In this document: piece by piece, positions 1-8,619 of the stretch
Position numbering within the stretch: position 1 is the first letter of the stretch
Layout: every line of letters starts with the position of its first letter
NCBI GenBank assembly: GCA_034927505.1
Contig: JAYFPY010000008.1
Coordinates: 1-64,000 of the forward strand
Direction: 5' to 3'
Origin: RUG100 sp034927505
GTDB lineage: Bacteria; Bacillota; Clostridia; Peptostreptococcales; Anaerovoracaceae
Length of the DNA: 64,000 nucleotides
The notes under the pieces: model-generated
The model's database searches: none
What the model was told of the DNA's origin: nothing
The model's input: the letters and a program-made list of their open reading frames with translations, nothing else
Program-made: the position numbers and the translations under genes

Positions 1-99
1 GCTCTTCCAAGGAAACACCTTGGATATGCCACTCCCGAGGAACTGTTTGATGAATTCCTTGATCAGGTGTATTCAGTTGTCAAAGTACACGTAGCTTGA
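1..99 (+). CDS. IS30-family transposase, C-terminal end (cut by window edge)
   Basis: Frame 1 is open from the first base to a TGA at 97-99 and encodes 32 residues. They include the segment RKHLGYATPEELFDEFLD, which resembles the extreme C-terminus of IS30-family DDE transposases (the 'PRK-LGY-TPEE-F' tail that follows the catalytic core). The catalytic residues lie outside the window. The element would be inserted beside the restriction-modification genes, pointing towards them. The DNA just after the stop (about 110-173) is AT-rich and carries ATTTATGCC twice, at 132-140 and 165-173. These may belong to the terminal repeat region, but the element end cannot be fixed without the other terminus. 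Confidence 0.6.
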   Translation, partial: ALPRKHLGYATPEELFDEFLDQVYSVVKVHVA

Positions 100-185
100 T
101 TTTTACAAAAAGTGTTCAATTTGAAATTGCAATTTATGCCGGAAGTAAATTATGTTTAATTTCCATTTATGCCCCTCCACCTCAA

Positions 186-3100
186 CTATTCCATCGGTTT
201 GATTTTTTCTTCAATGAAAGTTATTTCATCGTCAGACAAACCATATTTAGCATAAAGCTGTTTGTCGATTTCCAAAATTGGCTTACTCCAATCAATATCA
301 GAATTAGATGTGAAATCTTGAATCGGAATAAACATAAATTTATCTTTCGAAATATCTTGTGAAGTGAGAGCCTGCAATAATAAGAATCGAACAAATTCTG
401 TACGAATGTACTGCAAACAATTCTTCGCATCATTTTCATTATCAAAACTATTAACAACCAAGTAACTTTGAGTACAAACCGTCGCAGGTGGAATCACTTT
501 ATTTGTTGAAATGATTTTAAATTTTCCATCTTTCCCTGGTGTCCCAGCATGTTCACATGTTGCTTTGGATATTACGACCTTGAAGCAATTAATAATATCA
601 GTATTTTTAGTAACTTCAGAACGAGATACAAAACTATTATCTCCACTACTCATCAAAGTTAGTGATCCTTTAAATGGAGTGTCTTTTCCACGATACGTGG
701 TAATAAATCCAAATGGTGTTTGAGCGCTTACTTTTGTGGATAATTTCTTTTCCTGTGAAGCTAACACTCTGTGAATTATCGATGATGCCTGATTATATCT
801 TGTAAATATACTAAACTCATTTAATTTTCGTTTGGATTTTGATACTACAGCGTTGTTTATATTTGTAAAACAACATAATCCATGATAATTATTATTCCAA
901 AGGAAATAATTTATCCCGCCTGCAATATCAACACCCGGAAAGCACTCTTTTGAATCTGTAAAATCAATAATTAGTTCTATCCTGTCATCACTCAGCATGC
1001 TCTTTCGATAATCATCCAGCCCTCTTCCACCAGTAAACCATCTTGAAGGGGTTATCATAGAAATATAATTTGGATTTAATGCTTTGGCACCATTTACAAA
1101 ATCTTGATACAACGGTATGGCATAATTATCTTTTATTTTTCCCACATTCTCTTGATAAGGTGGATTACCTACAATTGCATCGAATTTCATTTTCCCTTTG
1201 CCTCCTTTTTTCCAATAACTGTTTTTCAGCACACGATCAACAAATTGCTGTGGCTTATTCTTCATATAATTTATTAGATCATCAAAGTAGTGTGCGTTTA
1301 TTTTCGAGTCATTATATCCCACAAGAGTTCGTTTTGTAATCTGCTTAGCCATCGGTGTCTTACAAATAACAAAAATGTTTTGTTCTACTGTATCTTTCCA
1401 TAGCTCACGCTGTAAATCAAGTATCAATTCTTCTTCATAATGGGCTTTGCATTTTGCCCTATATATGCTATACGTAACATATAGAGGATATAGTCCTGTC
1501 TTGGAGTTTATTTCCAAAATCTGTGCTTCTGTATTGGCGAAAGCATCTGCTGTCACTTGGCCTCGGTCAATAAACCTTGGCTCATCAATTTCATGTTCAT
1601 GATCTTCATCCCAGAAGTCATAACCGCCAAGGCAATCCGACATGTGCATGTTTACTACTCGCCAAGGAGTTAATACTGTTTCTTTATCCGGATTCTTAAA
1701 ATAAGAAAATAGTCCAGCGATCTTCTTTACTCTTTCGGTAGGATCAAGCGTATCTGCTTCACGCGCAATATTACGGATCCTGCGACCAGCGGCAATAAAA
1801 ACATCTTCATCGTAATACTTTCTAAAATCATCAAATACTTTTTTTGTAACCCCCGTCGGCATAAACTCATCCCAAGAAGAATCATCTACTTCTGTTACAA
1901 AACGATCGAGTGTAATCTCTTCATCATATGGAATGTCTGCGCCATATATTAGAAGCGGCATACGGATAGATATACCACGCAAAATAGAGATAGCATCATT
2001 CCTAATTTTCTTCTTTTTCTTGAGTTCCTCAAGTCTTGCTTTTTCCTCAGGTGTAAGTTCTTTTTTCTTTTTGCTTTTTAGCTTTTCAGCTTCCTCATAT
2101 TCTTCATTAGTTAAACCTTGATCATTGACATTAATATCATTTTGTTTAGCAGCTGCTTTTGATTTACCAATGATGCCTTTTAACTTATCAAACATTGCAA
2201 TTTCAACATCCTGCAATTTAAGTAACTCGTCATTATATAGATTTGTATCATCAAAACCATTCCTGACAACTTTATCAGCGTAGGCCTTCTTGAGCTGTTG
2301 TAACAACTTGTCCGCCTTGTATTCTTTCATCTGTGATCCTGAAATCGAAATAACCGGACAGTAATTTAAGAATTTCCCGAGTATTTTCTTATCACCATCA
2401 TTTGTCTTCCCGGCTTTTGACGATACTGACACTGCCTCAGAAACCATTTTTAATGTGCGATCAGGGGCAAAATCAAAAACATATGCTGTTTCTTTAATTT
2501 TACCATTTTTATTGCACGGTGATTGTACTCTAAAAATAGTCTGAAGGTAATTTGCTGCAGAAGTAGAAAAAGATCCTGACAGCATAAAAACAGCTGTCCA
2601 TTCTTTAACAGTAACCCCCGTCGTGAGTTTACCACATGATAGTGTGATAGTATAAACATCAGATTTTTCTGCTTTTTCTATTGCATTTTTAACACTGTTC
2701 AATGCATCACTTGATTCTTCATCATCACTTCCAGCGACATTTACAATATCAAACTGACCACAACCAAATACTGGATGCTTCATCATCATTTTTTTAAGTG
2801 CCTTAGCCTCACGTACACCCGGAACCATCCACAGAGAATGTTTGAATAATCCCCTATATGCTTCATCAGAATATGGATACGCACTTTTTTCATCTTTCGT
2901 AGTCATGAGATTAAGGAATGATGACACATCGTTTTCATGCACAAAATCTCCAATTTCAGCATCTTCTGGCATCTGAGCATAATCGTATTTATAATCACCA
3001 GTCCATGTACGGAAAAATTCGTGGAAGTTAAATGCCTTATCTTCATATGTGATGTAGTTGCTATTTTGCAAAATATCTCCGAGGTCATACGTATAAATAC

Positions 3101-4214
3101 GCAGTTCCGGCAACTCATCATAAGGATTGGATTCCCCAAAGTGCTGTTTGTCCCATTCGCTTTTATTTTCTTGCTCCATGATGTAATCCCATGTGTATAT
3201 GGAATCGTCGTTATACTCATCCATAATATTGAATGGGGTTCCTGATAGTGCAAGGAACTTAGTCTTATGCTGATCTTCTTTAACAATAGCATTTATCGTT
3301 TCATCCCCCAGAGCTGTCTTTGTTCCTTCGTGAGCCTCATCTACGATCACGCAATCCCACACAGTATTAAATATAACATCGTTCTTGTCAAACTTTCCTC
3401 CTACGGCTTCTGAACCTCTCAGATCCTGAATAGAAGCAAAGTAAACAAAGTTCTCCTTTTTTTTCAGAAGATCTTCAACTGTGTATCCATTTGCCTTTGA
3501 ACCATAAATGTAATCATCAACTCCATGGAATATTTTGGTAAAGTCCTCATACCAACCCACATTAACTACCGGCCTATGTGTCAATATGATTGTCTTTGAA
3601 TACTCACATCGCCTTATAACTTCCAACGCACTCACGGTCTTTCCAAAACGCATCTTTGCATTCCAGAGCATACGATCCCCTTTTTTGAATTGTTTCACCG
3701 TTCTTTCAATAGCGTCTTTCTGTTCTGGCCTAAAGATAATCGGAATAAATTCATTTGAAGGCGAATTGCTGAGATTGGCATAATTTTTCTTGACAGCAGC
3801 AATAGCTTCAATAGCAGTTTGCTTATTTATTCTATACCATTCACGACCTGTGGTATTACCTATCTTTTCTTTCTTTATACCAGAATTCTCCAGAACGTCC
3901 TTTACTTCGAAATCATGAAATGCTTTTAACTGTAACTCTCCCTTTTCATTTTTCACAGTTTTTACAGCAAGCTCTGTATAAAGAAGATCTGGAGTAACAC
4001 CAGCTGTATTAGTATATTGTTTTATTCTATACAATGATGCTTGATTCAATTCACGGCAATTAGGAGGAAAATGATCAATAGAATCATCTGAATGCAATGT
4101 TGCATCCCCCACTTTAATAAGTCCATTATGTGTCTCGTCATTCACCGTAAACGCATATATTACTTTATAGTTAAATGCATTCTTGAACTCTGTTTTGTTA
4201 TCTGATTTCGCCAT
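186..4214 (-). CDS. Restriction-modification protein: SF2 helicase plus Eco57I-type adenine methyltransferase half
   Basis: This 1342-residue protein combines DNA translocation and DNA recognition/methylation. The N-terminus (about residues 15-100) has VIYAF followed by LIKVG, then Arg and Glu further on, resembling a GIY-YIG nuclease fold; this is an inference. Residues about 165-600 form a superfamily 2 helicase: AKMRFGKT as P-loop near residue 188, VDEAH near 291, LSGTP, and a motif VI-like segment NYLQTIFRVQSP. A Lys/Glu-rich coiled linker follows. Near residue 1015 lies GNPPYQ, the catalytic motif IV of N6-adenine methyltransferases, with the Eco57I-like continuation ITPSRWF; the remainder probably recognises the target. 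No clear AdoMet-binding motif I is seen here. A candidate motif I lies in the upstream gene, whose 3' end overlaps this start by 17 bases, so the two products probably act as one enzyme. Overall similarity is to Type IIG/ISP-like helicase-methylase enzymes. Base composition is AT-rich compared with the core genes. Confidence 0.85.
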   Translation of the reverse strand: MAKSDNKTEFKNAFNYKVIYAFTVNDETHNGLIKVGDATLHSDDSIDHFPPNCRELNQASLYRIKQYTNTAGVTPDLLYTELAVKTVKNEKGELQLKAFHDFEVKDVLENSGIKKEKIGNTTGREWYRINKQTAIEAIAAVKKNYANLSNSPSNEFIPIIFRPEQKDAIERTVKQFKKGDRMLWNAKMRFGKTVSALEVIRRCEYSKTIILTHRPVVNVGWYEDFTKIFHGVDDYIYGSKANGYTVEDLLKKKENFVYFASIQDLRGSEAVGGKFDKNDVIFNTVWDCVIVDEAHEGTKTALGDETINAIVKEDQHKTKFLALSGTPFNIMDEYNDDSIYTWDYIMEQENKSEWDKQHFGESNPYDELPELRIYTYDLGDILQNSNYITYEDKAFNFHEFFRTWTGDYKYDYAQMPEDAEIGDFVHENDVSSFLNLMTTKDEKSAYPYSDEAYRGLFKHSLWMVPGVREAKALKKMMMKHPVFGCGQFDIVNVAGSDDEESSDALNSVKNAIEKAEKSDVYTITLSCGKLTTGVTVKEWTAVFMLSGSFSTSAANYLQTIFRVQSPCNKNGKIKETAYVFDFAPDRTLKMVSEAVSVSSKAGKTNDGDKKILGKFLNYCPVISISGSQMKEYKADKLLQQLKKAYADKVVRNGFDDTNLYNDELLKLQDVEIAMFDKLKGIIGKSKAAAKQNDINVNDQGLTNEEYEEAEKLKSKKKKELTPEEKARLEELKKKKKIRNDAISILRGISIRMPLLIYGADIPYDEEITLDRFVTEVDDSSWDEFMPTGVTKKVFDDFRKYYDEDVFIAAGRRIRNIAREADTLDPTERVKKIAGLFSYFKNPDKETVLTPWRVVNMHMSDCLGGYDFWDEDHEHEIDEPRFIDRGQVTADAFANTEAQILEINSKTGLYPLYVTYSIYRAKCKAHYEEELILDLQRELWKDTVEQNIFVICKTPMAKQITKRTLVGYNDSKINAHYFDDLINYMKNKPQQFVDRVLKNSYWKKGGKGKMKFDAIVGNPPYQENVGKIKDNYAIPLYQDFVNGAKALNPNYISMITPSRWFTGGRGLDDYRKSMLSDDRIELIIDFTDSKECFPGVDIAGGINYFLWNNNYHGLCCFTNINNAVVSKSKRKLNEFSIFTRYNQASSIIHRVLASQEKKLSTKVSAQTPFGFITTYRGKDTPFKGSLTLMSSGDNSFVSRSEVTKNTDIINCFKVVISKATCEHAGTPGKDGKFKIISTNKVIPPATVCTQSYLVVNSFDNENDAKNCLQYIRTEFVRFLLLQALTSQDISKDKFMFIPIQDFTSNSDIDWSKPILEIDKQLYAKYGLSDDEITFIEEKIKPME

Positions 4215-5148
4215 TGTTTTTCCCCTTCATCATTGTCCTGAACTCAAGGCTATTATTCGAACGCCAATCAAATATCTTACATGGGATCGGTTCTTTATCG
4301 TTGTCTTGTGTTCCCTCTAAATAATCAGTTATTGTCATCTGCGCATTTACACGTGGTCTCTCACTAAACGGTGCTGTCATAGAAATACCATCCATTTGCC
4401 ATATATTCCACGAAATGATTCTTGCTATTTGCTTCAACTGTTTGTCATCCGGTTCATGCGAAAATCTATATTTCATATTCTCAATGAACGTGTACAATAG
4501 ATTTTCCCTCGCAATCAATATGTTATCGCCTTGGTATTCATAGCCATACGTACTTTCATATGCCCTCACGACCCATCTATACCAATCCGCCTCAGTAGTC
4601 GTATGTTCATTTACAATACGAAGTTTTCTGTCTAATATCCCTATTCTTTTTTCTATCGGAAGCTCCTCTCCCGATATTGTGTCATAGCGGCTAACAAGGT
4701 ATGGTGCCTCACCACAACTCACCTCTAAACGCCTCGCATCAACATATTTCTCCCATGATTTTCCCTCTGGAAATTCTATGTTACCTTTAACTGTGTTCCA
4801 CGAATTTCCATCAGACGTATTGAAAACATTTTTTCTACCAAACCATGCGGCATCGATGAGATTATTCTGCTCATTACAAACCCATGACGGTGTGAATACT
4901 TCAGCTTTTTCTTTGGTGCGTTTTGTTTGCTCATCAATACCTTTTGCTGCCCGTGGTTGTATAGTTTTCGTGTTTACTCCAGTTACCAGGTCTTGCGTTA
5001 TAGGTTCTTGCGGATAATATGAAGATCCCTTTGATATGTAGTAATCTGTTGCCCAGCAAATATTCTTTTCAGTTGTATGGTCTTTTAAGAGAACATTGAA
5101 AAGTTCTCTGCTCATATCCGCTATTTCCTGTTCAATGATATCAATCAT
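4198..5148 (-). CDS. Restriction-modification methyltransferase subunit (AdoMet-binding half)
   Basis: This 316-residue protein resembles the short proteins annotated as 'restriction endonuclease subunit M'. Residues 83-90 contain EVFTPSWV, like the FTP segment at the start of N6-adenine methyltransferase domains. Residues 142-150 (EVSCGEAPY) sit where the motif I sequence D-x-A-C-G-x-G binds AdoMet. Residues 208-218 (GDNILIARENL) resemble the helix after the next strand. No NPPY catalytic motif is present; that motif is in the next gene. The stop of this gene overlaps the start of the helicase/methylase gene by 17 bases, indicating translational coupling. My reading is that the two proteins together rebuild one methyltransferase. 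The start ATG follows a GGAGA box about 12 bases away, slightly long spacing. The family is known; the split-enzyme reading is inferred. Confidence 0.75.
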   Translation of the reverse strand: MIDIIEQEIADMSRELFNVLLKDHTTEKNICWATDYYISKGSSYYPQEPITQDLVTGVNTKTIQPRAAKGIDEQTKRTKEKAEVFTPSWVCNEQNNLIDAAWFGRKNVFNTSDGNSWNTVKGNIEFPEGKSWEKYVDARRLEVSCGEAPYLVSRYDTISGEELPIEKRIGILDRKLRIVNEHTTTEADWYRWVVRAYESTYGYEYQGDNILIARENLLYTFIENMKYRFSHEPDDKQLKQIARIISWNIWQMDGISMTAPFSERPRVNAQMTITDYLEGTQDNDKEPIPCKIFDWRSNNSLEFRTMMKGKNNGEIR

Positions 5149-5306
5149 TTTGTTTTGCGATCTCCTTCAATAAAGTTGTTCTTTTCTCCATATTACAACA
5201 CCCCCAGAATCGACATCAAGTGATTTAGGTGTTTAATACGTTAATTATGTCTAAACTATTACTACACAATATTGATAACGCCTTGCTCTTTACCATAATC
5301 ACTATT

Positions 5307-5831
5307 TCATTTGCGTGCACCTTTGTACGCACCTTTTATTTTTTTTGAAAAATAGTATTCAATTTTTCCCCCAATATCATTTATGCCAATCTTTTCACTG
5401 TTTCCTTCAATGTGCTTTATTGCCTGGTCCAAAAACATTTTATATATCCTTAGCTCATTTTCATATGCTTTTCTTGATGCCCGCCGGCAATCACTTCTAG
5501 CAGATTCCAGTTGTCTAAGGCTAATACAAAATCTATTGATTTCACCAATTTCATTTATTGATAATGCCCTAGAAACATATCCATATCTTTTATTAACATC
5601 TGCTAATTCAGATTCTAACACTATACTGTCTGTTGGTATATTTGAAGAATGCAACTCCAAAGACTTTAAAAAAGCAACTTTTGTAACAAGAAAATTAAAA
5701 AGTGGAATTATCTCTCTACACTCTTCTTTTTCTCTTTCAACTTTAGTCATTTTAAAAGTTAACACTGCAGCAATAAGTGTAAGTGCACCCCCAAGGATAA
5801 CACTAACAAAACTGTTCCAATCTAAATGCAT
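5307..5831 (-). CDS. Small membrane-anchored protein of unknown function
   Basis: I do not recognise this 174-residue protein. One hydrophobic segment near residues 7-26 is followed by Lys/Arg/Glu-rich sequence, which suggests an N-terminal membrane anchor with a helical, mostly cytoplasmic remainder. The central part (about 60-150) is rich in charged residues and Leu/Ile at heptad-like spacing, so helical bundling or a coiled coil is possible. No catalytic motif is visible. The ATG at 5831 is preceded by GGAGAGGAA, a good ribosome binding site. It lies between the restriction-modification pair and the zinc-ribbon gene in AT-rich DNA and is probably part of the same accessory cargo. Confidence 0.6.
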   Translation of the reverse strand: MHLDWNSFVSVILGGALTLIAAVLTFKMTKVEREKEECREIIPLFNFLVTKVAFLKSLELHSSNIPTDSIVLESELADVNKRYGYVSRALSINEIGEINRFCISLRQLESARSDCRRASRKAYENELRIYKMFLDQAIKHIEGNSEKIGINDIGGKIEYYFSKKIKGAYKGARK

Positions 5832-5867
5832 TTCCTCTCCATATTGTCATTAATTGTACTCCTATTC

Positions 5868-6032
5868 TTATACATCATCCAAATACACATTGTTATTATG
5901 CCATTCAAGGAATTCCTTACTTGGCTGATATATTTGTTGCTCCGGTAAAACAATCAGCTGCTTGTCCAGATAATCATAATATCGTTTCCCCTTGATAAAG
6001 GATAATCCCCCATAGATTTTTCTTTTATGCAC
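5868..6032 (-). CDS. Very small protein downstream of the zinc-ribbon gene, function unknown
   Basis: This short reading frame begins with VHKRKIYGGLSF and encodes about 54 residues rich in Tyr, Lys and Gln. I chose the GTG at 6032 because GAGG lies eight bases before it. A TTG at 6065 in the same frame would give 65 residues and overlap the upstream gene's stop at 6043, but its only purine-rich stretch abuts the start codon. Either start places it immediately after the 397-residue gene, so the two are likely co-translated. No homologous family is recognised. The alternative is a chance reading frame, so confidence is moderate. Confidence 0.45.
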   Translation of the reverse strand: MHKRKIYGGLSFIKGKRYYDYLDKQLIVLPEQQIYQPSKEFLEWHNNNVYLDDV

Positions 6033-6042
6033 AGTACGGTCC

Positions 6043-7236
6043 TCACTTTGAATTATATCGTTCAACCCCTGTTATCTTGACCCTGGCTTGGGAATCCATG
6101 TTGTATTCTCTGACAAAATCAAGATCTGATCTCCATTTGGAAACAGCTAATTCATTTCCACTACGTCTACCATTTCTAGAAATAAATGAATTCAGGTAGT
6201 CAATAACTTGATGTTTATGCAATATGTTCAAGTCAATTATTCTTTGCAAACATTTTTGTCTCCATATTTCTGAATAATCATCATATTGACTCACTGTATA
6301 TCCATTAAGCATTAACGGAGAGGTGTCAGAAAGTTCGTAGTAATTTCTGCTTGTAAATTCCCCATCTTTGCACAGAATCATTTTACCAAATACTGACCCG
6401 TAACGTGAAATATATTCTTCATATTCTTCATATTTCAAAAAATGTTTTTGGCAATTCTCACAGTAATTCACATTTATTTCAATTTCTTTACCATCTATGT
6501 CATGTAAAATGGCGGTTTTACATATAATGGAATGTTTCTTCGGATAACAATTCATCCTCCCCTTTGAAATGTATAATACACTTTTCGTAGGAATAAAAGA
6601 TGATGGGTCACTTTGAATCTTAATAACATCTTCCAAGGTGCCTATTTTTTCCTCAAGATCCATCGTTTTGAAACCTAAAGACTCTTCATTTTCTAGAAAA
6701 GAAAAAAGCGCCTCATAAGAGTTGAAGTCTTTATCTTCTATCGTTTTTACTTCTTCCAAATCTGCTAATTCCCATTCATATTCTCTTTTTATCTTTTCAT
6801 TTGTCTCTACTGAATTATTATAGTATTCTGTGCAATCATCATTATCAATAATATTCAATTCCTCTTCTTCAATCATTATCCTGCGTATTACGCTTTCAAT
6901 TATGCATCTAAAATCATCAAACGGGAGATACACACCCCTCGAATCATTAAAATATGTTGTTCGAGTTATTATCCTAACTTGTGATTTTAGCCATTCATAA
7001 GGATCCCATTTGCTCTTTGGCTTCATTTCAAATTTCGAACACAAGAAGCTTACAATATGATTATATGTTTCAGAGGCCTTTTTTTCATCATATACAATTA
7101 CTGCTGCTTGAAGTCGCACACATAGGTCAACATATCTTAAATATGTTCCTTGATCCCATCCAACCTTTTTCAAAGAATCATAGGATAGCGGCTTTGTGGT
7201 TTCATTTTCTACAAACAATTTTAATAAAGAATTCAT
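6043..7236 (-). CDS. Unrecognised protein with a central zinc ribbon
   Basis: This 397-residue protein matches no family I can name. The N-terminal third is helical in character with many aromatic residues. A strongly acidic stretch follows (about 115-185, including EEEELNIIDNDD). Residues about 230-261 contain Cys, His and Cys and then CENC, a pattern that suggests one Zn-ribbon, followed by an aromatic segment (KHFLKYEEYEEY). The C-terminal part has many basic residues and could bind nucleic acid; that is inference. The ATG follows GAGGAGC with suitable spacing. It sits in the accessory segment near the restriction-modification genes and immediately precedes a tiny gene. An accessory or defence role is plausible only from location. 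Confidence 0.6.
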   Translation of the reverse strand: MNSLLKLFVENETTKPLSYDSLKKVGWDQGTYLRYVDLCVRLQAAVIVYDEKKASETYNHIVSFLCSKFEMKPKSKWDPYEWLKSQVRIITRTTYFNDSRGVYLPFDDFRCIIESVIRRIMIEEEELNIIDNDDCTEYYNNSVETNEKIKREYEWELADLEEVKTIEDKDFNSYEALFSFLENEESLGFKTMDLEEKIGTLEDVIKIQSDPSSFIPTKSVLYISKGRMNCYPKKHSIICKTAILHDIDGKEIEINVNYCENCQKHFLKYEEYEEYISRYGSVFGKMILCKDGEFTSRNYYELSDTSPLMLNGYTVSQYDDYSEIWRQKCLQRIIDLNILHKHQVIDYLNSFISRNGRRSGNELAVSKWRSDLDFVREYNMDSQARVKITGVERYNSK

Positions 7237-7294
7237 CTTTTGCTCCTCTCAATTTCAAATTCAAGAAAAAACACATTGTCCCTCCTATCAAACA

Positions 7295-8323
7295 TTACTT
7301 CACCTTAACCTTCTTTACTTTACTCCATCCGCTGTAATACGTCTTCCCACCAGATTTCTTATATGCCCTTACCTTCACCTGATGGTATTTCTTGCTTTTC
7401 AGCCTCTTGATCGTCCGGCTGGTCTTCTTCGTCTTTATATACTTATGTTTGTTTGGTCCCATCTTCCGGAACGCGATCTGATATCCGCTGGCCCCGGAGC
7501 ACTTTTTCCATCTTACGTATACACTCTTTTTCTTTGCCTTTACTTTTGACCATTTGGGCGTGCTTGGCTTCGTTGCCACTGACCCCGTCAGCTTACTTGC
7601 CCCTGTAGCGTAGTCTATCGATATGCCAGGCTGCACGTTGTAGCAGAATACGCAGAAGTTAATAGCTTCATCTTCTATGGATTCACCTTCCATGATAACG
7701 CCTGATGCCACTTCATTGTTTCCCTGGAATACCGGTATAACCCTATAAAGCACATGGTTTGATGTTCTTGTCCTTACATATGATGCGACTTTGTTTTCAA
7801 AGCCCACCATGCCTGTAGCTGAGTCTCCTACGTTAAGAAACCGGGTCCCTGTTATGAGATCCTTCTGGCAATATGCTTTCTTCGCATTTACGTTATCTAC
7901 TCCGGTGAGTTGAAAGCCGATCAAATGGCAACGGTTATACAGCCATGATGAAGGAATCAAGCTATATTTTGCCTGGATCCATCCGCTTGGATATATCGCA
8001 GAGATGCTGCCTCTGCTATATGTCGGCATCAAAGATTTATTCAGACTCGCGTATGCAACGCCGCATCTTCCTTCACTGTCCAGATTACTGTATCTTTCAA
8101 ATGCTGTTTTGCCAGATGCCTTTTCTGCATCAGTGAATGTTGGATCATTGCTATGAACGGCCTCATACGAGTCACCGTCATATTTAGGAATGTTATATCC
8201 TTTATACGTAAAAGCGGCCACACCTGACTGGTAGGCTGCATATGCCGGCGCCATACCAACAACGGTGCATAGCATTACCGTAGCCAGTAATAACGTACCT
8301 ATCCTCTTTGGCTTAAACATCAT
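7295..8323 (-). CDS. Secreted DNA/RNA non-specific endonuclease with C-terminal Fn3-like domain
   Basis: The product is an extracellular nuclease of the EndA/NUC1 beta-beta-alpha-metal family. The N-terminus is a signal peptide (basic start, hydrophobic core, likely cleavage after APAYA). The catalytic region has YNRCHLIGFQLTG with the general-base His, then DLITGTRFLNVG and a later Asn-containing helix (GFENKVASY) that would hold the metal-binding Asn. The segment HVLYRVIPVF and the end YNVQPGISIDYATG match secreted Firmicute members. The last 90 residues, rich in Lys, Trp and Tyr (SVYVRWKKCSGASGYQI), form an Fn3-like domain common on clostridial surface proteins and may bind the wall or nucleic acid. 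GGAGG lies just upstream; a second ATG at 8320 gives better spacing. Roles could be nutrient acquisition or DNA degradation outside the cell. Confidence 0.88.
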   Translation of the reverse strand: MMFKPKRIGTLLLATVMLCTVVGMAPAYAAYQSGVAAFTYKGYNIPKYDGDSYEAVHSNDPTFTDAEKASGKTAFERYSNLDSEGRCGVAYASLNKSLMPTYSRGSISAIYPSGWIQAKYSLIPSSWLYNRCHLIGFQLTGVDNVNAKKAYCQKDLITGTRFLNVGDSATGMVGFENKVASYVRTRTSNHVLYRVIPVFQGNNEVASGVIMEGESIEDEAINFCVFCYNVQPGISIDYATGASKLTGSVATKPSTPKWSKVKAKKKSVYVRWKKCSGASGYQIAFRKMGPNKHKYIKTKKTSRTIKRLKSKKYHQVKVRAYKKSGGKTYYSGWSKVKKVKVK

Positions 8324-8362
8324 GATCCTCCATTGATACCCGTTCTAAACCCACGTTGTAAT

Positions 8363-8368
8363 ATTATA
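8363..8368 (-). promoter_or_regulatory. Probable extended -10 promoter for the secreted nuclease gene
   Basis: On the minus strand TGTTATAAT forms an extended -10 (TG-N-TATAAT). It sits about 40 bases before the nuclease start. A TTGACC lies upstream, but 22 bases away, too far to be a normal -35. The call rests on the extended -10. Confidence 0.4.
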
Positions 8369-8518
8369 ACATATTTTGTATATGATAATGGGTCAAAAAA
8401 TGGAGCTTTGTGATAAGTTTTATGTTGATCCAGATAAAAAAAGAACCAACATGTGGTTATCGGCACTCCGGGTACAATTCCCTTCATCGATGTTGATGTT
8501 AAGTCATTACTTTTATGA

Positions 8519-8524
8519 TATAAT
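8519..8524 (+). promoter_or_regulatory. Probable extended -10 promoter for the plus-strand unknown gene
   Basis: TGATATAAT forms an extended -10 about 95 bases before the ATG at 8620. The -35 is weak. Together with the minus-strand promoter at 8363 this makes 8324-8619 a divergent promoter region; nothing else is recognised in it. Confidence 0.45.
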
Positions 8525-8619
8525 CTATGGGCAATTAAGGTAATGGAGAAGCAGAGGGCAGTAATGTATATTAGATCAGTACTTGCGCCTCACTTTCTCT
8601 CTTGAAAGGAATAAGCCCT

